DNA from: Mycobacterium sp. Root135
Lineage (GTDB): Bacteria > Actinomycetota > Actinomycetes > Mycobacteriales > Mycobacteriaceae
DNA: 64,000 nucleotides
NCBI RefSeq assembly: GCF_001426545.1
Contig: NZ_LMEZ01000008.1
Coordinates: 166,889 to 230,888, forward strand
Direction of reading: 5' to 3'
Shown here: one piece after another, positions 39,104-49,100 of the stretch
Layout of the letters: every line of letters starts with the position of its first letter
Numbering within the stretch: the stretch's first letter is position 1
Notes under the pieces: generated by a model
What the model was told of the DNA's origin: nothing
Database searches by the model: none
Seen by the model: the letters and a program-made list of their open reading frames with translations, nothing else
Translations under genes and position numbers: made by a program

Positions 39104-41944
39104 TCAGTCGAACGTCAACTGGATGAGTGAGCAGTCGTCGTCGAAGGCGCCGGTCGGTGTCAAGGCGCGCAGGTCGTCAACCAACTCGTCGAGGGACCAG
39201 TTTCGCGTGCGGGCCAGCCTGGTGGTGAGGTTCTTGAATCCCGCAGGCGACCACTGGTGTCCGTCGGCGAGAGCGAGCTCGGTGGCGCCGTCGCTGTACA
39301 CCAGGATCTGACAGCCGTGCGGCACCGCAAACACGCGAGACGAAAACTCTGAGTCGTCGAACATCCCTACCGGTGGCGACTTCGAAGTCAGTTCGGTTGC
39401 GCCGACCGCCTTGTCGATTCCGGGGTTGAACACGTAGGCGGGGGGATGCCCAGCGCTGGCGTAGCGAAGCGTGCGGGTTGATGCGTTGTACACGCCGTAC
39501 CAGATCGTGAAGTAGTGGTGGCTCTGCTGAATCATCGGAAAGCGGCGGTTCAATTCGGCCAACAACGAGTGGGGCGCCAGCAGGGTTTCCGTGGGAATTG
39601 CCCCTGAGCGCAACAGGTTTTGCAGCGATACCGACAGCAGTGCCGACTCGATCCCGTGTCCGGAGACGTCGATCAGATAGACGAGTAGATGATCCTCGTC
39701 GATCCACCGGTAGTCGAAACAGTCGCCGCCCAATTGCTGAGACGGCAGGTAGTACGACGCGACGGCGACTCGTCCGCGGAGGCCGTCCGGGAGAATCGAC
39801 GTGATGTAGGAGGCGGCGCTGACCAGTTCTGCTGCCGCGCGGTCTGCCTGCTCCTGAAGGCGTTGGGTCAGAACATGATTCCGCTCATCTCGCTTTCTGA
39901 GCTCCTCCTGCGCCTCGACTTCCGCAGTGATGTCGATGATTTGCGAGATGAAGTTGTCCACAGCACCATTCGCATAGCGTGTGCAGCTGACCGACAGATC
40001 GCCCCAGATCAAGTGGCCGTCGGAATGGATGTACTGCTTGAGCATCCGGTACGAGTCGAGGCGACCCTCCGAGATTTCCGTGACGTTGTCGAAGTCCGCG
40101 TTCAGGTACTCCGCGGAAGTGAGCTCCTGCCACGTCTTCTGTGTCAGAGTCTCGGCGTCATAGCCGAAGAACCGGCACAGCGAGTCGTTGACTTCCAGAA
40201 AGCGGCCGTCTGGACTGATCAGACACATCCCGATGGCTGCGTTGTCGACCGCTCGGCGATATCGCTGGTCGGCCTTCGCCCGTTGTAGGTTCGACTCTTC
40301 AACCGCCTGCTCCGCGTTCACTTCATCGTCGACCAGACGGAGTGCGGCCTCCACACCATCCTGGCGGCCATCCACGTCGTAAAAGGGCTTGGCGTGCAGG
40401 TCGAACCAGTGAGCCACGCCATCCGCCGCGACCACCCGCACGCGTGTCTTGACACTGCCGCCTTCCGCGAGTTCCTTCCATCTAGTGGCGTGGGCCGACA
40501 CGTCCTCTGGTGGAATGACATCCGCAAATCCGCGACCCAGCCAGTGTTCAGGGGGCGCGCCCAGCTTGGCTTCGACGGACGGTGAAAGCCAGACGAACTT
40601 GCCGTCTCGGATGTGACAGACCACGTCACCTACGTTCTGGGACAACAGGCGGTAGCGTTCTTCAGAAGCTGCGATGTGCTGCGCAGCGCGGAAACGCTCG
40701 GTGACGTCACTCCAGCCGACGCTGATCATGTCCACACTTGCGCGCGTCGCACGGATGTCGAGTATGCGTTCACCGTCGAGTGTTTCGATGGAATGCCGAA
40801 TGTCGTTCAGTATCAGTGGCTCTCCCGTGTAAAGGCACTGGCGATACTGCTCCATCAGGCCAGAGGCCTCGAGATTTGGGTCGATCTCCAGTGCAGTGCG
40901 GCCCAGTAGCTCGTCCTCCCCGAGCCCTAGATAGGAATAGGTGGCCAGGTTGGCGCTGCGGTAGACGAAGTCGACCACTCGGCCGCCACGATCGCGGATC
41001 GCCTCGAACACCACCTCGGAATTGAGCATCCCGCCCGCGCTGGCGCGGAGCAGGGCCCGATCCGATTCGGCGGCTTCGACTTGTCTCTCTTCGCGCTGGC
41101 TGAGATAGAACGTCGACGCGCCGACTATGGCGGTGCCCACCGCGGTCGACAGCGCCAACCCCGCATCGTCTCCCATGCCTAGGTAGAGAAAGAGTCGCCG
41201 CGACAGTCCAACGAGGATCGGAAAGGTTGCGATGACGCCTACCAGCCGAACAGCCGTTCGCCGGTTGGGTTGGAAGTACAGCCAACCGATCGGTCCCCGG
41301 TCAGGTCGCGCCAACAGTGCTGCCACGCCAAGCAACACCAGGCCCAGCGCCGTCCCCATCGCCATGCCAGTTGATGACGCGACATTCACCAGGGCAATGG
41401 CGTCGAACAAGTACGCCAGCACTGTCACGCACGGTATTGCCACCGCGGCACCAAGGCACACCCCCCACAGCACGCGGATCCACGGGCGGTTGGGTCGTCT
41501 CAGACCCACCGCGGCGCACAGTAAGAGGACCGATAGCGCCGTCTGCGGGCTAGGACGACCCGGCCAGGTCGATTGCAACTCCCGAACTGCTTCCCCAAAC
41601 CACATTTGGTCCACGCCGAACGTCCTCGCGGTCAGGTACTCCGCGAGGACGATCGTGGCGATCACACCCACCGCCACGACCAGGCCACGCTGCGCCCACA
41701 CCCGGCTGAGGGAAGGAGCGCTCGATTCCATCAGGATTGCGACCCCAAGTAGCGCCAACCAGAGAGCAGTCCACGGCGTCATTTGCGGCCAGCCCGGGTA
41801 GAACCGCGTCAACTGGGCGATTCCGGTGGCCCAGCCCACCCAGTCCAAGGCGGTCACGAAGAGAACCATCACAACGGCTGCGCGCGCCCAGCGGACCGAT
41901 GCCGCTTGCGGACTCGGGTGAGGGCCTACGTCATCTTCATCCAT
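39104..41944 (-). CDS. Membrane-anchored multi-PAS PP2C (RsbU/SpoIIE-type) phosphatase
   Basis: About 946 aa counted from ATG 41944 (MDEDDVGPHP); an upstream in-frame ATG at 42043 would add 33 unlikely Arg-rich residues. The N-terminal 270 residues hold eight or nine hydrophobic helices, like a MASE-type sensor. Next come three PAS-like units: VVFEAIRDRGGRVVDFVYR, ERYRLLSQNVGDVVCHIRDG and RRAVDNAAIGMCLISPDGRF. A coiled segment leads to a PP2C/SpoIIE domain with GGDCFDYRWID, YLIDVSGHGIESAL, SAGHPPAYVF and a late FDDDCSLIQL. Such proteins dephosphorylate anti-sigma antagonists in response to a signal. The gene has clearly lower GC than its neighbours (a 60-base sample near 40081 is 58%) and is bracketed by two palindromic repeats, so it looks like an insertion into the locus. 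A role in iron control is not shown. Confidence 0.85.
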   Translation of the reverse strand: MDEDDVGPHPSPQAASVRWARAAVVMVLFVTALDWVGWATGIAQLTRFYPGWPQMTPWTALWLALLGVAILMESSAPSLSRVWAQRGLVVAVGVIATIVLAEYLTARTFGVDQMWFGEAVRELQSTWPGRPSPQTALSVLLLCAAVGLRRPNRPWIRVLWGVCLGAAVAIPCVTVLAYLFDAIALVNVASSTGMAMGTALGLVLLGVAALLARPDRGPIGWLYFQPNRRTAVRLVGVIATFPILVGLSRRLFLYLGMGDDAGLALSTAVGTAIVGASTFYLSQREERQVEAAESDRALLRASAGGMLNSEVVFEAIRDRGGRVVDFVYRSANLATYSYLGLGEDELLGRTALEIDPNLEASGLMEQYRQCLYTGEPLILNDIRHSIETLDGERILDIRATRASVDMISVGWSDVTERFRAAQHIAASEERYRLLSQNVGDVVCHIRDGKFVWLSPSVEAKLGAPPEHWLGRGFADVIPPEDVSAHATRWKELAEGGSVKTRVRVVAADGVAHWFDLHAKPFYDVDGRQDGVEAALRLVDDEVNAEQAVEESNLQRAKADQRYRRAVDNAAIGMCLISPDGRFLEVNDSLCRFFGYDAETLTQKTWQELTSAEYLNADFDNVTEISEGRLDSYRMLKQYIHSDGHLIWGDLSVSCTRYANGAVDNFISQIIDITAEVEAQEELRKRDERNHVLTQRLQEQADRAAAELVSAASYITSILPDGLRGRVAVASYYLPSQQLGGDCFDYRWIDEDHLLVYLIDVSGHGIESALLSVSLQNLLRSGAIPTETLLAPHSLLAELNRRFPMIQQSHHYFTIWYGVYNASTRTLRYASAGHPPAYVFNPGIDKAVGATELTSKSPPVGMFDDSEFSSRVFAVPHGCQILVYSDGATELALADGHQWSPAGFKNLTTRLARTRNWSLDELVDDLRALTPTGAFDDDCSLIQLTFD

Positions 41945-42124
41945 CAACGAGGGAAGTCTCCAATGAGGATGTAGTGCAATAGAGTTTCGATTGCATCTCG
42001 AGCCGCCGATCGAGCGCTTTCGGAATCGCAACTTAGCACGCACAGACGCTGATCAGGCCGCGATCTAGCCGAACCGCACGGTGAGATGGTCGGCGAAGTC
42101 CCGGCCTGGTGTTCACCCTGACGC

Positions 42125-42182
42125 CGAGCAGACGCAAAAGTGCGCGACACGCCGGGGTGTCGCGCACTTTTACGACTGCTCG
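42125..42182. repeat. Palindromic repeat copy 2, likely terminator after fxuD
   Basis: Arms of 25-26 bases, CGAGCAGACGCAAAAGTGCG... and ...CGCACTTTTACGACTGCTCG, pair with only two mismatches around the loop GCCGGGG. It is a close direct copy of the repeat at 38973-39032. It lies 21 bases past the leftward-reading fxuD stop, where it could serve as its terminator, and upstream of the phosphatase gene. Confidence 0.8.
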
Positions 42183-42203
42183 CGCAGGAAAAGCGGGGAA
42201 AGG

Positions 42204-43214
42204 CTAGGCGTTGGAGAGGTCCTCCACCGGCTTGCCCGTGTAGGCGTTGCCGAGCTGGGGCACCAAGAGGTCCAGCGCGTACATCATGGCGTTGGGTCCG
42301 CCGAAGGCGATGGCTCCGCTGAGGTTGGATTCCGAACCCGCGTACAGGGTCCGGCCCTCGCGAACGACGTTGAGCCGCTGGAACGCCGGGACGTCGGCCA
42401 TCTGTTCCTTGCTGAGGCCGTTGACGAACAACGCCTCGCCGTCGAGGACGTTCAGCTTCTCCTCGGAGACGTCGCCGACGGTGTCCTTCGTGTCAAGGCC
42501 CAACCCGTCGAAGATCGCGTTGCGCGGGTCGCCCTTGCCAATCACGTAGTGCGAGTTGGCCTCTGAGGTGAAGTCCGACACCAGGGTCTTGCCCGCGAAT
42601 TCGGGGTGAGCGGCCTTGGCCTCGTCGAACTTGGCGTTGACCTGGTCGACCAGCTTCTGTGCCTGCTCCTCGCGGCCGAGCGCCTTGCCGGTCGTCAAGA
42701 GCTGGACGTTCCACGGGGTTTCCTCGTCCGGGTAGTCGGCGGACTGCACCACGGTGGGGGCGATCTGCGAGAGGCGGTCGTAGGTCTTCTGGTCGATGGT
42801 CTCGTTGATGGCGAAGATGACGTCGGGCTTGGCCGCCGCGATGCCCTCGAAGTTGATGGAGTCGCCTTCGATGGCGGGCACGCCCTTGCCGCCCGTCTCC
42901 TTCTGCACCCACGGGAAGCTGTCGTAGTTCTCGAAGTAGCCGCCGCGGCTGCCGACCGGCACGATGCCGAGGGACAAGACGAAGTCCTGGTCGATCCAGC
43001 CTGCGGTGACGACGCGCTTAGGATCGGCGGGGATCTTGGTCTCGCCGAACTTGTGCGACACGGTGACGGTGTCCGCGGCTGCAGCGGCGGAGGAGGTCGT
43101 CTCGTTCGGGGTGGACGAGCTGCCACACCCTGCGACGAGGGCGGCCCCGACGAGGATCGACGAGGCAAGGGCCATGGCACGAGGTGCGTGTATAACGCGT
43201 CTGAAGAGCTGCAT
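42204..43214 (-). CDS. fxuD: Ferric-siderophore binding lipoprotein (FepB/FecB family)
   Basis: 336 aa with a lipoprotein signal peptide (basic start, hydrophobic core ILVGAALVAG, lipobox VAGC, Cys near residue 30) and a Ser/Thr/Ala-rich linker. The class III binding-protein fold is shown by GETKIPADPKRVVTAGWIDQ, then KPDVIFAINETIDQKTYDRL and IAPTVVQ. It should capture ferric exochelin outside the membrane and deliver it to the FepD/FepG-like permeases encoded at 3.5-5.6 kb. The ATG is four bases from an iron box. A palindromic repeat follows the stop. It is divergent from the methylenetetrahydrofolate reductase gene. The symbol is by analogy with M. smegmatis. Confidence 0.88.
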   Translation of the reverse strand: MQLFRRVIHAPRAMALASSILVGAALVAGCGSSSTPNETTSSAAAAADTVTVSHKFGETKIPADPKRVVTAGWIDQDFVLSLGIVPVGSRGGYFENYDSFPWVQKETGGKGVPAIEGDSINFEGIAAAKPDVIFAINETIDQKTYDRLSQIAPTVVQSADYPDEETPWNVQLLTTGKALGREEQAQKLVDQVNAKFDEAKAAHPEFAGKTLVSDFTSEANSHYVIGKGDPRNAIFDGLGLDTKDTVGDVSEEKLNVLDGEALFVNGLSKEQMADVPAFQRLNVVREGRTLYAGSESNLSGAIAFGGPNAMMYALDLLVPQLGNAYTGKPVEDLSNA

Positions 43215-43218
43215 TTGG

Positions 43219-43237
43219 CAAGGCTAGCATTGCCTAA
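43219..43237 (-). promoter_or_regulatory. IdeR-type iron box before fxuD
   Basis: On the minus strand the site reads TTAGGCAATGCTAGCCTTG, 13 of 19 matches to the IdeR consensus, with GCTAGCCT in the right half. It ends four bases before the fxuD ATG, the same close spacing as the box at 2668. It is the weakest of the four boxes together with that one. Confidence 0.6.
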
Positions 43238-43419
43238 CTCGACGTCGGAAGGTCCCATAGGGGCCGGTGAAAGTGCTGCCCCGTGGGGTCGATCGGTAGG
43301 GTGTCCTCCCGACGGCCCGCAAATCCCGGGCCATGCGCAGCGCAGCGCCACTCGATCCGACACGCCACCCGGCCTGAAGTCGACGACGTGAATCCGATGA
43401 TGTGAATTGGAGCAGTCCC

Positions 43420-44310
43420 TTGGCCCTCAACACCATCGCACTGGAACTCGTCCCGCCCAACGTCGACCGCGGTGCGGGGTACGCCGTCGACGAAGCCCAC
43501 AAGGTGCTGCAGCTGTCCAAGGACGCCGGCATCGAGGGTCGCATCCGGCACGTCATGATCCCCGGCATGATCGAAGAGGACGGCGACCGTCCCATCGAGA
43601 TGAAGCCGAAGCTCGACGTCCTCGAATACTGGTCGATCATCAAGCCCGAGCTGCCTGCGATGAACGGGCTGTGCACGCAGGTCACGTCCTTCCTCGACCA
43701 GCCCGCGCTCGAACAACGCCTCGGCGAGCTGCTGAACGCCGGTTTCGACGGCATCGCCTTCGTCGGGGTCCCGCGCACGATGGCCGACGGCGACGGCGCG
43801 GGCGTTGCACCCACCGACGCCCTGTCGATCTACGCCGACGTCGTCCCCAACCGCGGCGCGATCCTCATTCCCACCCGCGACGGCGAACACGGTCGCTTCA
43901 ACTTCAAGTGCGACCAGGGCGCGACCTACGGGATGACGCAGCTGCTCTACTCCGACACGATCGTCGGCTTCCTCACCGACTTCGCCAAGACCACGAACCA
44001 CCGTCCCGAGGTGCTGCTGTCGTTCGGGTTCGTCCCGAAGATGGAGACCAACGTCGGGCTGGTCAACTGGCTGATCCAGGATCCTGGCAACGCCGCCGTC
44101 GCCGCCGAACAGGCCTTCGTCAAGGAGTTGGCGGCCGCCGACCCCGCCGTCAAGCGCAAGCTGATGCTCGACCTCTACAAGCGCGTGCTCGACGGCGTCG
44201 CCGACCTCGGCTTCCCCCTGAGCATCCACTTCGAGGCCACCTACGGCGTCTCGCGGCCCGCATTCGACACCTTCGCCGAGATGCTCGACTACTGGTCGCC
44301 AGACCGCTGA
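43420..44310 (+). CDS. Mycobacterial-type methylenetetrahydrofolate reductase
   Basis: 296 aa, resembling the mycobacterial proteins (Rv2172c type) described as an unusual methylenetetrahydrofolate reductase that turns 5,10-methylene-THF into 5-methyl-THF for methionine synthesis. Family-like stretches are LNTIALELVPPN, GRIRHVMIPGMI, GVPRTMADG and GATYGMTQLLYSD. The start is TTG at 43420, with GGAG at 43409-43412; it gives MALNTIALEL, which matches the family start better than the in-frame GTG at 43402. It diverges from fxuD and ends one base before the convergent SGNH gene. Linkage with a formyl-THF-using siderophore pathway is noted but may be chance. Confidence 0.8.
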   Translation: MALNTIALELVPPNVDRGAGYAVDEAHKVLQLSKDAGIEGRIRHVMIPGMIEEDGDRPIEMKPKLDVLEYWSIIKPELPAMNGLCTQVTSFLDQPALEQRLGELLNAGFDGIAFVGVPRTMADGDGAGVAPTDALSIYADVVPNRGAILIPTRDGEHGRFNFKCDQGATYGMTQLLYSDTIVGFLTDFAKTTNHRPEVLLSFGFVPKMETNVGLVNWLIQDPGNAAVAAEQAFVKELAAADPAVKRKLMLDLYKRVLDGVADLGFPLSIHFEATYGVSRPAFDTFAEMLDYWSPDR

Positions 44311-44311
44311 C

Positions 44312-45235
44312 TCACCCGCCCGCGGCGACGTAGTCCGCCAGGGCGTTCCCCATCGCCAACGCGCCCGCCCCGTTGGGGTGCAGCGGAGCCGCCGGGCTTA
44401 CCGGGGCGAACCCCTCGATGTACCGGTCCTGCGGGGCCGCGCAGATGTCGTGTCCGACTGACAGCGGACGGGTGTCGAAGAACTCGACGCCCCGGTCGGC
44501 GGCCACCTCGCGCAGGCGGCCGTCCAACTCGTCGACCTTGGCTTGGAAGTACGCCGCGTCGACCGGATTGATCGGCTCGGCGGGAAAACATCCCTCGGGC
44601 CGGACGTAGGTGCCGTAGCCGACGAGGATCACCCTGGCGGCGGGCGCCTTCGCTCGGATCTCGTCGACGAGGTCGGACCAGTCGTCGGCGTCGGCCGCGA
44701 TCGACTCCGAGATCTGGTCGACGCCGTCGGCCACCAGGTCCGACGAGCAGGGCGGGGTGTCCAGGCTGGTCCGCCGACACGTGGCCGCGATCTTCGGCAG
44801 GTCGACGTCGTTGCCGCCGATCGTCACGGTCACCAGCTGGGTGTCGTCCGTCACCGCGTCGAGCTGGGGTGGCACCGGACCGGAGCGGGTGGGCTGGGAA
44901 CGCGAGACGAGGTCCTCGGTGCGCGCCCCGCTGCACGTGACGTCGGCGAACGACGCCGCCCCGATGCGGCGGGCCAGCACCGACGGGTAGTCGTTGGTCG
45001 ACTTGAGACAGCCCACCGGTTCGGCCTGGTCGGGCACCAGTGGCGCCGCGGCGGCCGAGTCACCCATCGCGACATAGCGCGGACCGGAGCCGGGAGGCGC
45101 CTCTGGTGACGGCGGGATGGCGGTCGGCGACGGTGCTGGCGCGAGGGGTGCGGGCGGGGCGTCGACGCAGGCCGAGGCCGTCAGCACGGTCAGCAGAACC
45201 GCGACCACCGTCCGGTGGATTCGGTTCGGAGCCAT
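44312..45235 (-). CDS. SGNH/GDSL-family esterase lipoprotein
   Basis: 307 aa from ATG 45235 (MAPNRIHRTVV). The signal peptide ends in a lipobox (LTASAC), followed by a Pro/Ala-rich linker of about 35 residues. The SGNH blocks are present: block I YVAMGDSAAAAP with the catalytic Ser, block III VTIGGNDVDLP, and block V PLHPNGAG with the His. Conserved Cys pairs suggest disulfides. It is a probable secreted, cell-envelope-bound esterase or lipase with unknown substrate. It converges on the reductase gene with a one-base gap and diverges from the PHP gene with 45 bases between starts. Confidence 0.83.
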   Translation of the reverse strand: MAPNRIHRTVVAVLLTVLTASACVDAPPAPLAPAPSPTAIPPSPEAPPGSGPRYVAMGDSAAAAPLVPDQAEPVGCLKSTNDYPSVLARRIGAASFADVTCSGARTEDLVSRSQPTRSGPVPPQLDAVTDDTQLVTVTIGGNDVDLPKIAATCRRTSLDTPPCSSDLVADGVDQISESIAADADDWSDLVDEIRAKAPAARVILVGYGTYVRPEGCFPAEPINPVDAAYFQAKVDELDGRLREVAADRGVEFFDTRPLSVGHDICAAPQDRYIEGFAPVSPAAPLHPNGAGALAMGNALADYVAAGG

Positions 45236-45280
45236 CACACGTTCATACCCAGGCCCGCCGACCATGCCACTGTGTTCTTC

Positions 45281-46129
45281 ATGACGGGCTTCGTGACCGG
45301 CTTAGTGACTCTTCCCTCCGACAACCACGTGCACACGGAGTTCTCCTGGGACACCGGCCCCGACGCCTCCATGGTGAACACCTGTCGCCGTGCCGTCGAG
45401 ATCGGGTTGCCCGCGGTGTCCTTCACCGAGCACGTCGACTTCACCGACTGGGGTGATCACGACCACCCGCCGGTGGACGCGCAGGTGGGGACCCGCAAGC
45501 GGGTGCTTCCCATCGACGTCGACGAGTACCTGGCCAGCATCGAGCGGTGCCGCCACGAGTTCCCCGAGCTGCGCATCCTGTCGGGTATCGAGGCAGGCGA
45601 GCCGCACCTGTTCGCCGGAAGCGTCGCCGCGGTCCTGCGATCTGGTTCCTTCGACCGCGTGCTCGGCTCACTGCACTCGATCGTGCACGACGGCCACCTC
45701 GTCTACGCCAACCACGTGTTCCGGTCGCGGCCCGCCGACGAGGTCGTGCGGGCCTACTTCGCCGAGCTGCTGCGCCTGGTCGAGGGCTCCGACGTATTCG
45801 AGGTGCTGGCGCACTGCGACTACCCCCGGCGCTACTGGCCCGCGGCGCGCGAGGGGGAGTACCGCGAGGCCGACTTCGAGGAGGAGTACCGGACGGTGTT
45901 CCGCGCGCTGGCCAGCTCCGATCGACCGCTGGAGATCAACACCTCCAGCCCGCTCGCGTCGGTGTCCCTGATGCGGTGGTGGTACGAGGAGGGTGGCGGT
46001 GCGGTGTCCTTCGGGAGCGACGCGCACGTGCCCGTCCGGGTCGGCGACAAGTTCGACGTCGCCGTGGACGTCGTCGAAGCGGCCGGCTTCCGCCCGGGCC
46101 GCGATGAGTACGACTTCTGGCGCCGCTGA
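45281..46129 (+). CDS. PHP-domain phosphoesterase (histidinol-phosphatase type)
   Basis: 282 aa from ATG 45281 (MTGFVTGLV). The four PHP metal motifs are present: SDNHVHTEFSWD, SFTEHVDFTDWGDH, GIEAGEP with GSLHSI, and LAHCDYPRRY followed by SFGSDAHVP. This is the arrangement of HisK-type histidinol phosphatases and related trinuclear-metal phosphoesterases. Whether it acts in histidine synthesis is unclear, as no other his gene is near. The GTG at 45293 or 45302 is a possible later start. It lies 32 bases before the hrpA gene on the same strand. Confidence 0.82.
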   Translation: MTGFVTGLVTLPSDNHVHTEFSWDTGPDASMVNTCRRAVEIGLPAVSFTEHVDFTDWGDHDHPPVDAQVGTRKRVLPIDVDEYLASIERCRHEFPELRILSGIEAGEPHLFAGSVAAVLRSGSFDRVLGSLHSIVHDGHLVYANHVFRSRPADEVVRAYFAELLRLVEGSDVFEVLAHCDYPRRYWPAAREGEYREADFEEEYRTVFRALASSDRPLEINTSSPLASVSLMRWWYEEGGGAVSFGSDAHVPVRVGDKFDVAVDVVEAAGFRPGRDEYDFWRR

Positions 46130-46161
46130 GAGTCCGTCCCCGACCGCCTATCGTTGACCGA

Positions 46162-49100
46162 GTGTCCGGCGACGAATTGCGTGACTTGCGTGCGCGCCTC
46201 GACGGCCTGACGATCCGTGACGCCGACCGGCTGCGGCGTCGGCTGCGGGGCAGCGGAGGCAACCCGGAGACCCTGGCGAAGCTGGCCGCCCAGTTCACGA
46301 CGGCCGAAGCCCTCGTCGCGACCCGGCTGGCGGCGGTGCCGGAGATCTCCTACCCCGACCTGCCGGTCAGCGAGAAGCGCCACGACATCGCCGCCGCCAT
46401 CCGTGACCACCAGGTGGTCGTGGTCGCCGGCGAGACCGGGTCGGGCAAGACCACCCAGCTGCCGAAGATCTGCCTCGAGCTGGGGCGCGGCATCCGCGGC
46501 ACCATCGGCCACACCCAACCGCGCAGGCTCGCCGCCCGCACCGTCGGGCAGCGGATCGCCGACGAACTGCGCGTCCCACTCGGCGAGGCCGTCGGCTACA
46601 CCGTCCGGTTCAACGACCACGCGAGTGACCGCACGCTGGTCAAGCTGATGACCGACGGCATCCTGCTCGCCGAGATCCAGCGCGACCGTCGGTTGCTGCG
46701 CTATGACACGCTGATCCTCGACGAGGCCCACGAGCGCAGCCTCAACATCGACTTCCTGCTCGGCTATCTGCGGGAGTTGTTGCCGCAGCGGCCCGATCTG
46801 AAGGTCATCGTGACGTCGGCGACGATCGAGCCGGGACGATTTGCGGCGCACTTCGGTGGTGCCGGCGGCGCGGCGCCCATCGTCGAGGTCTCCGGCCGCA
46901 CCTACCCGGTCGAAATCCGTTATCGCCCACTGGAACTTCCCGTGGCGACCTCCGACGAGGACGATCCCGACGATCCCGACCAGGACGTGATCCGCACCGA
47001 GGTCCGGGACCAGACCGAGGCGATCGTCGACGCCGTCCGCGAACTGGAGTCCGAGCCGCGCGGCGACGTGCTGGTGTTCCTGTCCGGCGAGCGCGAGATC
47101 CGCGACACCGCGGAGGCGCTGCGCGAGGCGCTCAACCCCAACACCGAGGTGCTGCCGCTCTACGCCAGATTGCCGACGGCCGAGCAGCAGAAGGTGTTTC
47201 AGCCGGGTCGGTCGGCACGCCGAATCGTGTTGGCCACCAACGTCGCCGAGACGTCGCTGACCGTCCCAGGCATCCGCTACGTCGTCGACCCAGGGACGGC
47301 CCGCATCTCGCGGTACAGCCGCCGCACCAAGGTGCAGCGCCTGCCGATCGAGCCCATCTCGCAGGCGTCGGCCGCGCAGCGGGCGGGCCGTTCGGGCCGT
47401 ACCGCGCCAGGGGTGTGCATTCGGCTGTACTCCGAAGCCGACTTCGAGCTGCGGCCCCGGTACACCGATCCCGAGATCCTGCGCACCAACCTCGCCGCCG
47501 TCATCCTGCAGATGGCCGCCCTGAGTCTCGGTGACATCGAGAACTTTCCGTTCTTGGACCCGCCGGACGCGCGCAGCATCCGCGACGGCGTGCAACTGCT
47601 GCGCGAGCTCGGTGCCTTCGACGGCGAGGGCGCCATCACCGAGCTTGGCCGCCGGCTCGCGAAACTCCCGCTCGACCCCAGGGTCGGCCGGATGATCCTG
47701 GCGGCAGAAGCCGAAGGATGCGTTCGCGAGGTGCTGGTGCTGGCGGCGGCCCTGTCGATACCCGACCCACGGGAGCGGCCGTCCGACCACGAGGAAGCGG
47801 CGCGGCAGAAGCACGTCCGGTTCGCCGACGAGTTCTCCGACTTCAGCTCCTACCTCAACCTGTGGCGCTACCTCGGCGAGCAGCGAAAGTCGTTGTCGGG
47901 AAGTGCCTTCCGACGAATGTGCCGCACCGAGTACCTGCACTACCTGCGCATCAGGGAGTGGCAGGACCTCGCAGGCCAGCTGCGGAGCATCGCCCGCGAT
48001 CTCGGTATCCGCGAGAGCGACGACCAGGAACCGGCCGACCCGGCAAGCGTGCACGCCGCGCTCCTGGCGGGTTTGTTGTCGCACGTCGGTCTACGCGAGG
48101 GCGACGGCAGGGACTATGCAGGCGCGCGCAACTCCAAGTTCGTCCTCGCGCCCGGTTCGGCGTTGACGAAGAAGCCCCCGCGCTGGGTCGTCGTCGCCGA
48201 ATTGGTGGAGACCAGCCGACTGTTCGGCAGGACCGCGGCGCGCGTAGAACCCGAGGTGGTCGAGCGTGTCGCCGGTGATCTGGTGCAGCGCACCTACAGC
48301 GAGCCGCATTGGGACGCCAAGCGCGGCGCGGTGATGGGCTACGAACGCGTCAGCCTCTACGGACTTCCGCTGGTCGCGCACCGACGCATCGGCTACGCCC
48401 AGGTCGACCCGGTGGTCGCCAGGGACATGTTCATCCGCCACGCCCTGGTCGAGGGTGACTGGCAGACCCGGCACCACTTCTACCGCGACAACACCAGGTT
48501 GCGGGAGGAGCTCGCGGAGCTGGAGGAGCGCGCCCGTCGTCGGGACCTGCTGGTCGACGACGACGAGGTCTACGCGCTCTACGACGCCAGGGTGCCGCCA
48601 GAGGTGGTGTCGGCGAGGCACTTCGACGGCTGGTGGAAGAAACAGCGCCACCGGACGCCGGACCTGCTGACCTTCACCCGCGACGATCTGCTGCGCAACG
48701 ACGCCGACGCGGACCAGCCCGACACCTGGGAGGCCGACGACCTGTCGTTGCCCCTGACCTACCGCTTCGAACCCGGTCGTGAGGACGACGGCGTCACCGT
48801 GCACGTCCCGGTAGAGGTGCTGGCCCGTCTCGGCGGAGACGAATTCGGTTGGCACGTACCGGCGTTGCGTGAGGAACTGGTCACCGCTCTGATCAAGTCG
48901 CTGCCAAAGGACCTGCGGCGCAACTTCGTTCCCGCCCCCGACACCGCACGGGCCGTCGTCGGCTCGCTCGACCCCGGCGCCGGATCACTGCTGGACGCGC
49001 TGCAGCGAGAGCTGCGCCGCCGCACCGGCGTCCTGGTTCCCGTCGACGCCTTCGACCTGGGGAAGATTCCCGACCATCTTCGGGTGACGTTCGCCGTCGA

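Noticed and set aside
39037..39126. Treating the open frame past the NRPS stop as a small gene
   Set aside because: No start or SD; only its middle 60 bases resemble the thioesterase end, so it is called a relic, not a gene.
38973..42182. The palindromic repeats as the ends of an insertion sequence or a CRISPR
   Set aside because: Only two copies 3 kb apart, no transposase and no regular spacers; the gene between them is a signalling phosphatase.
45832..48084. A 750-residue minus-strand frame opposite the PHP gene and hrpA
   Set aside because: No motif, and it spans two unrelated plus-strand genes with full signatures.
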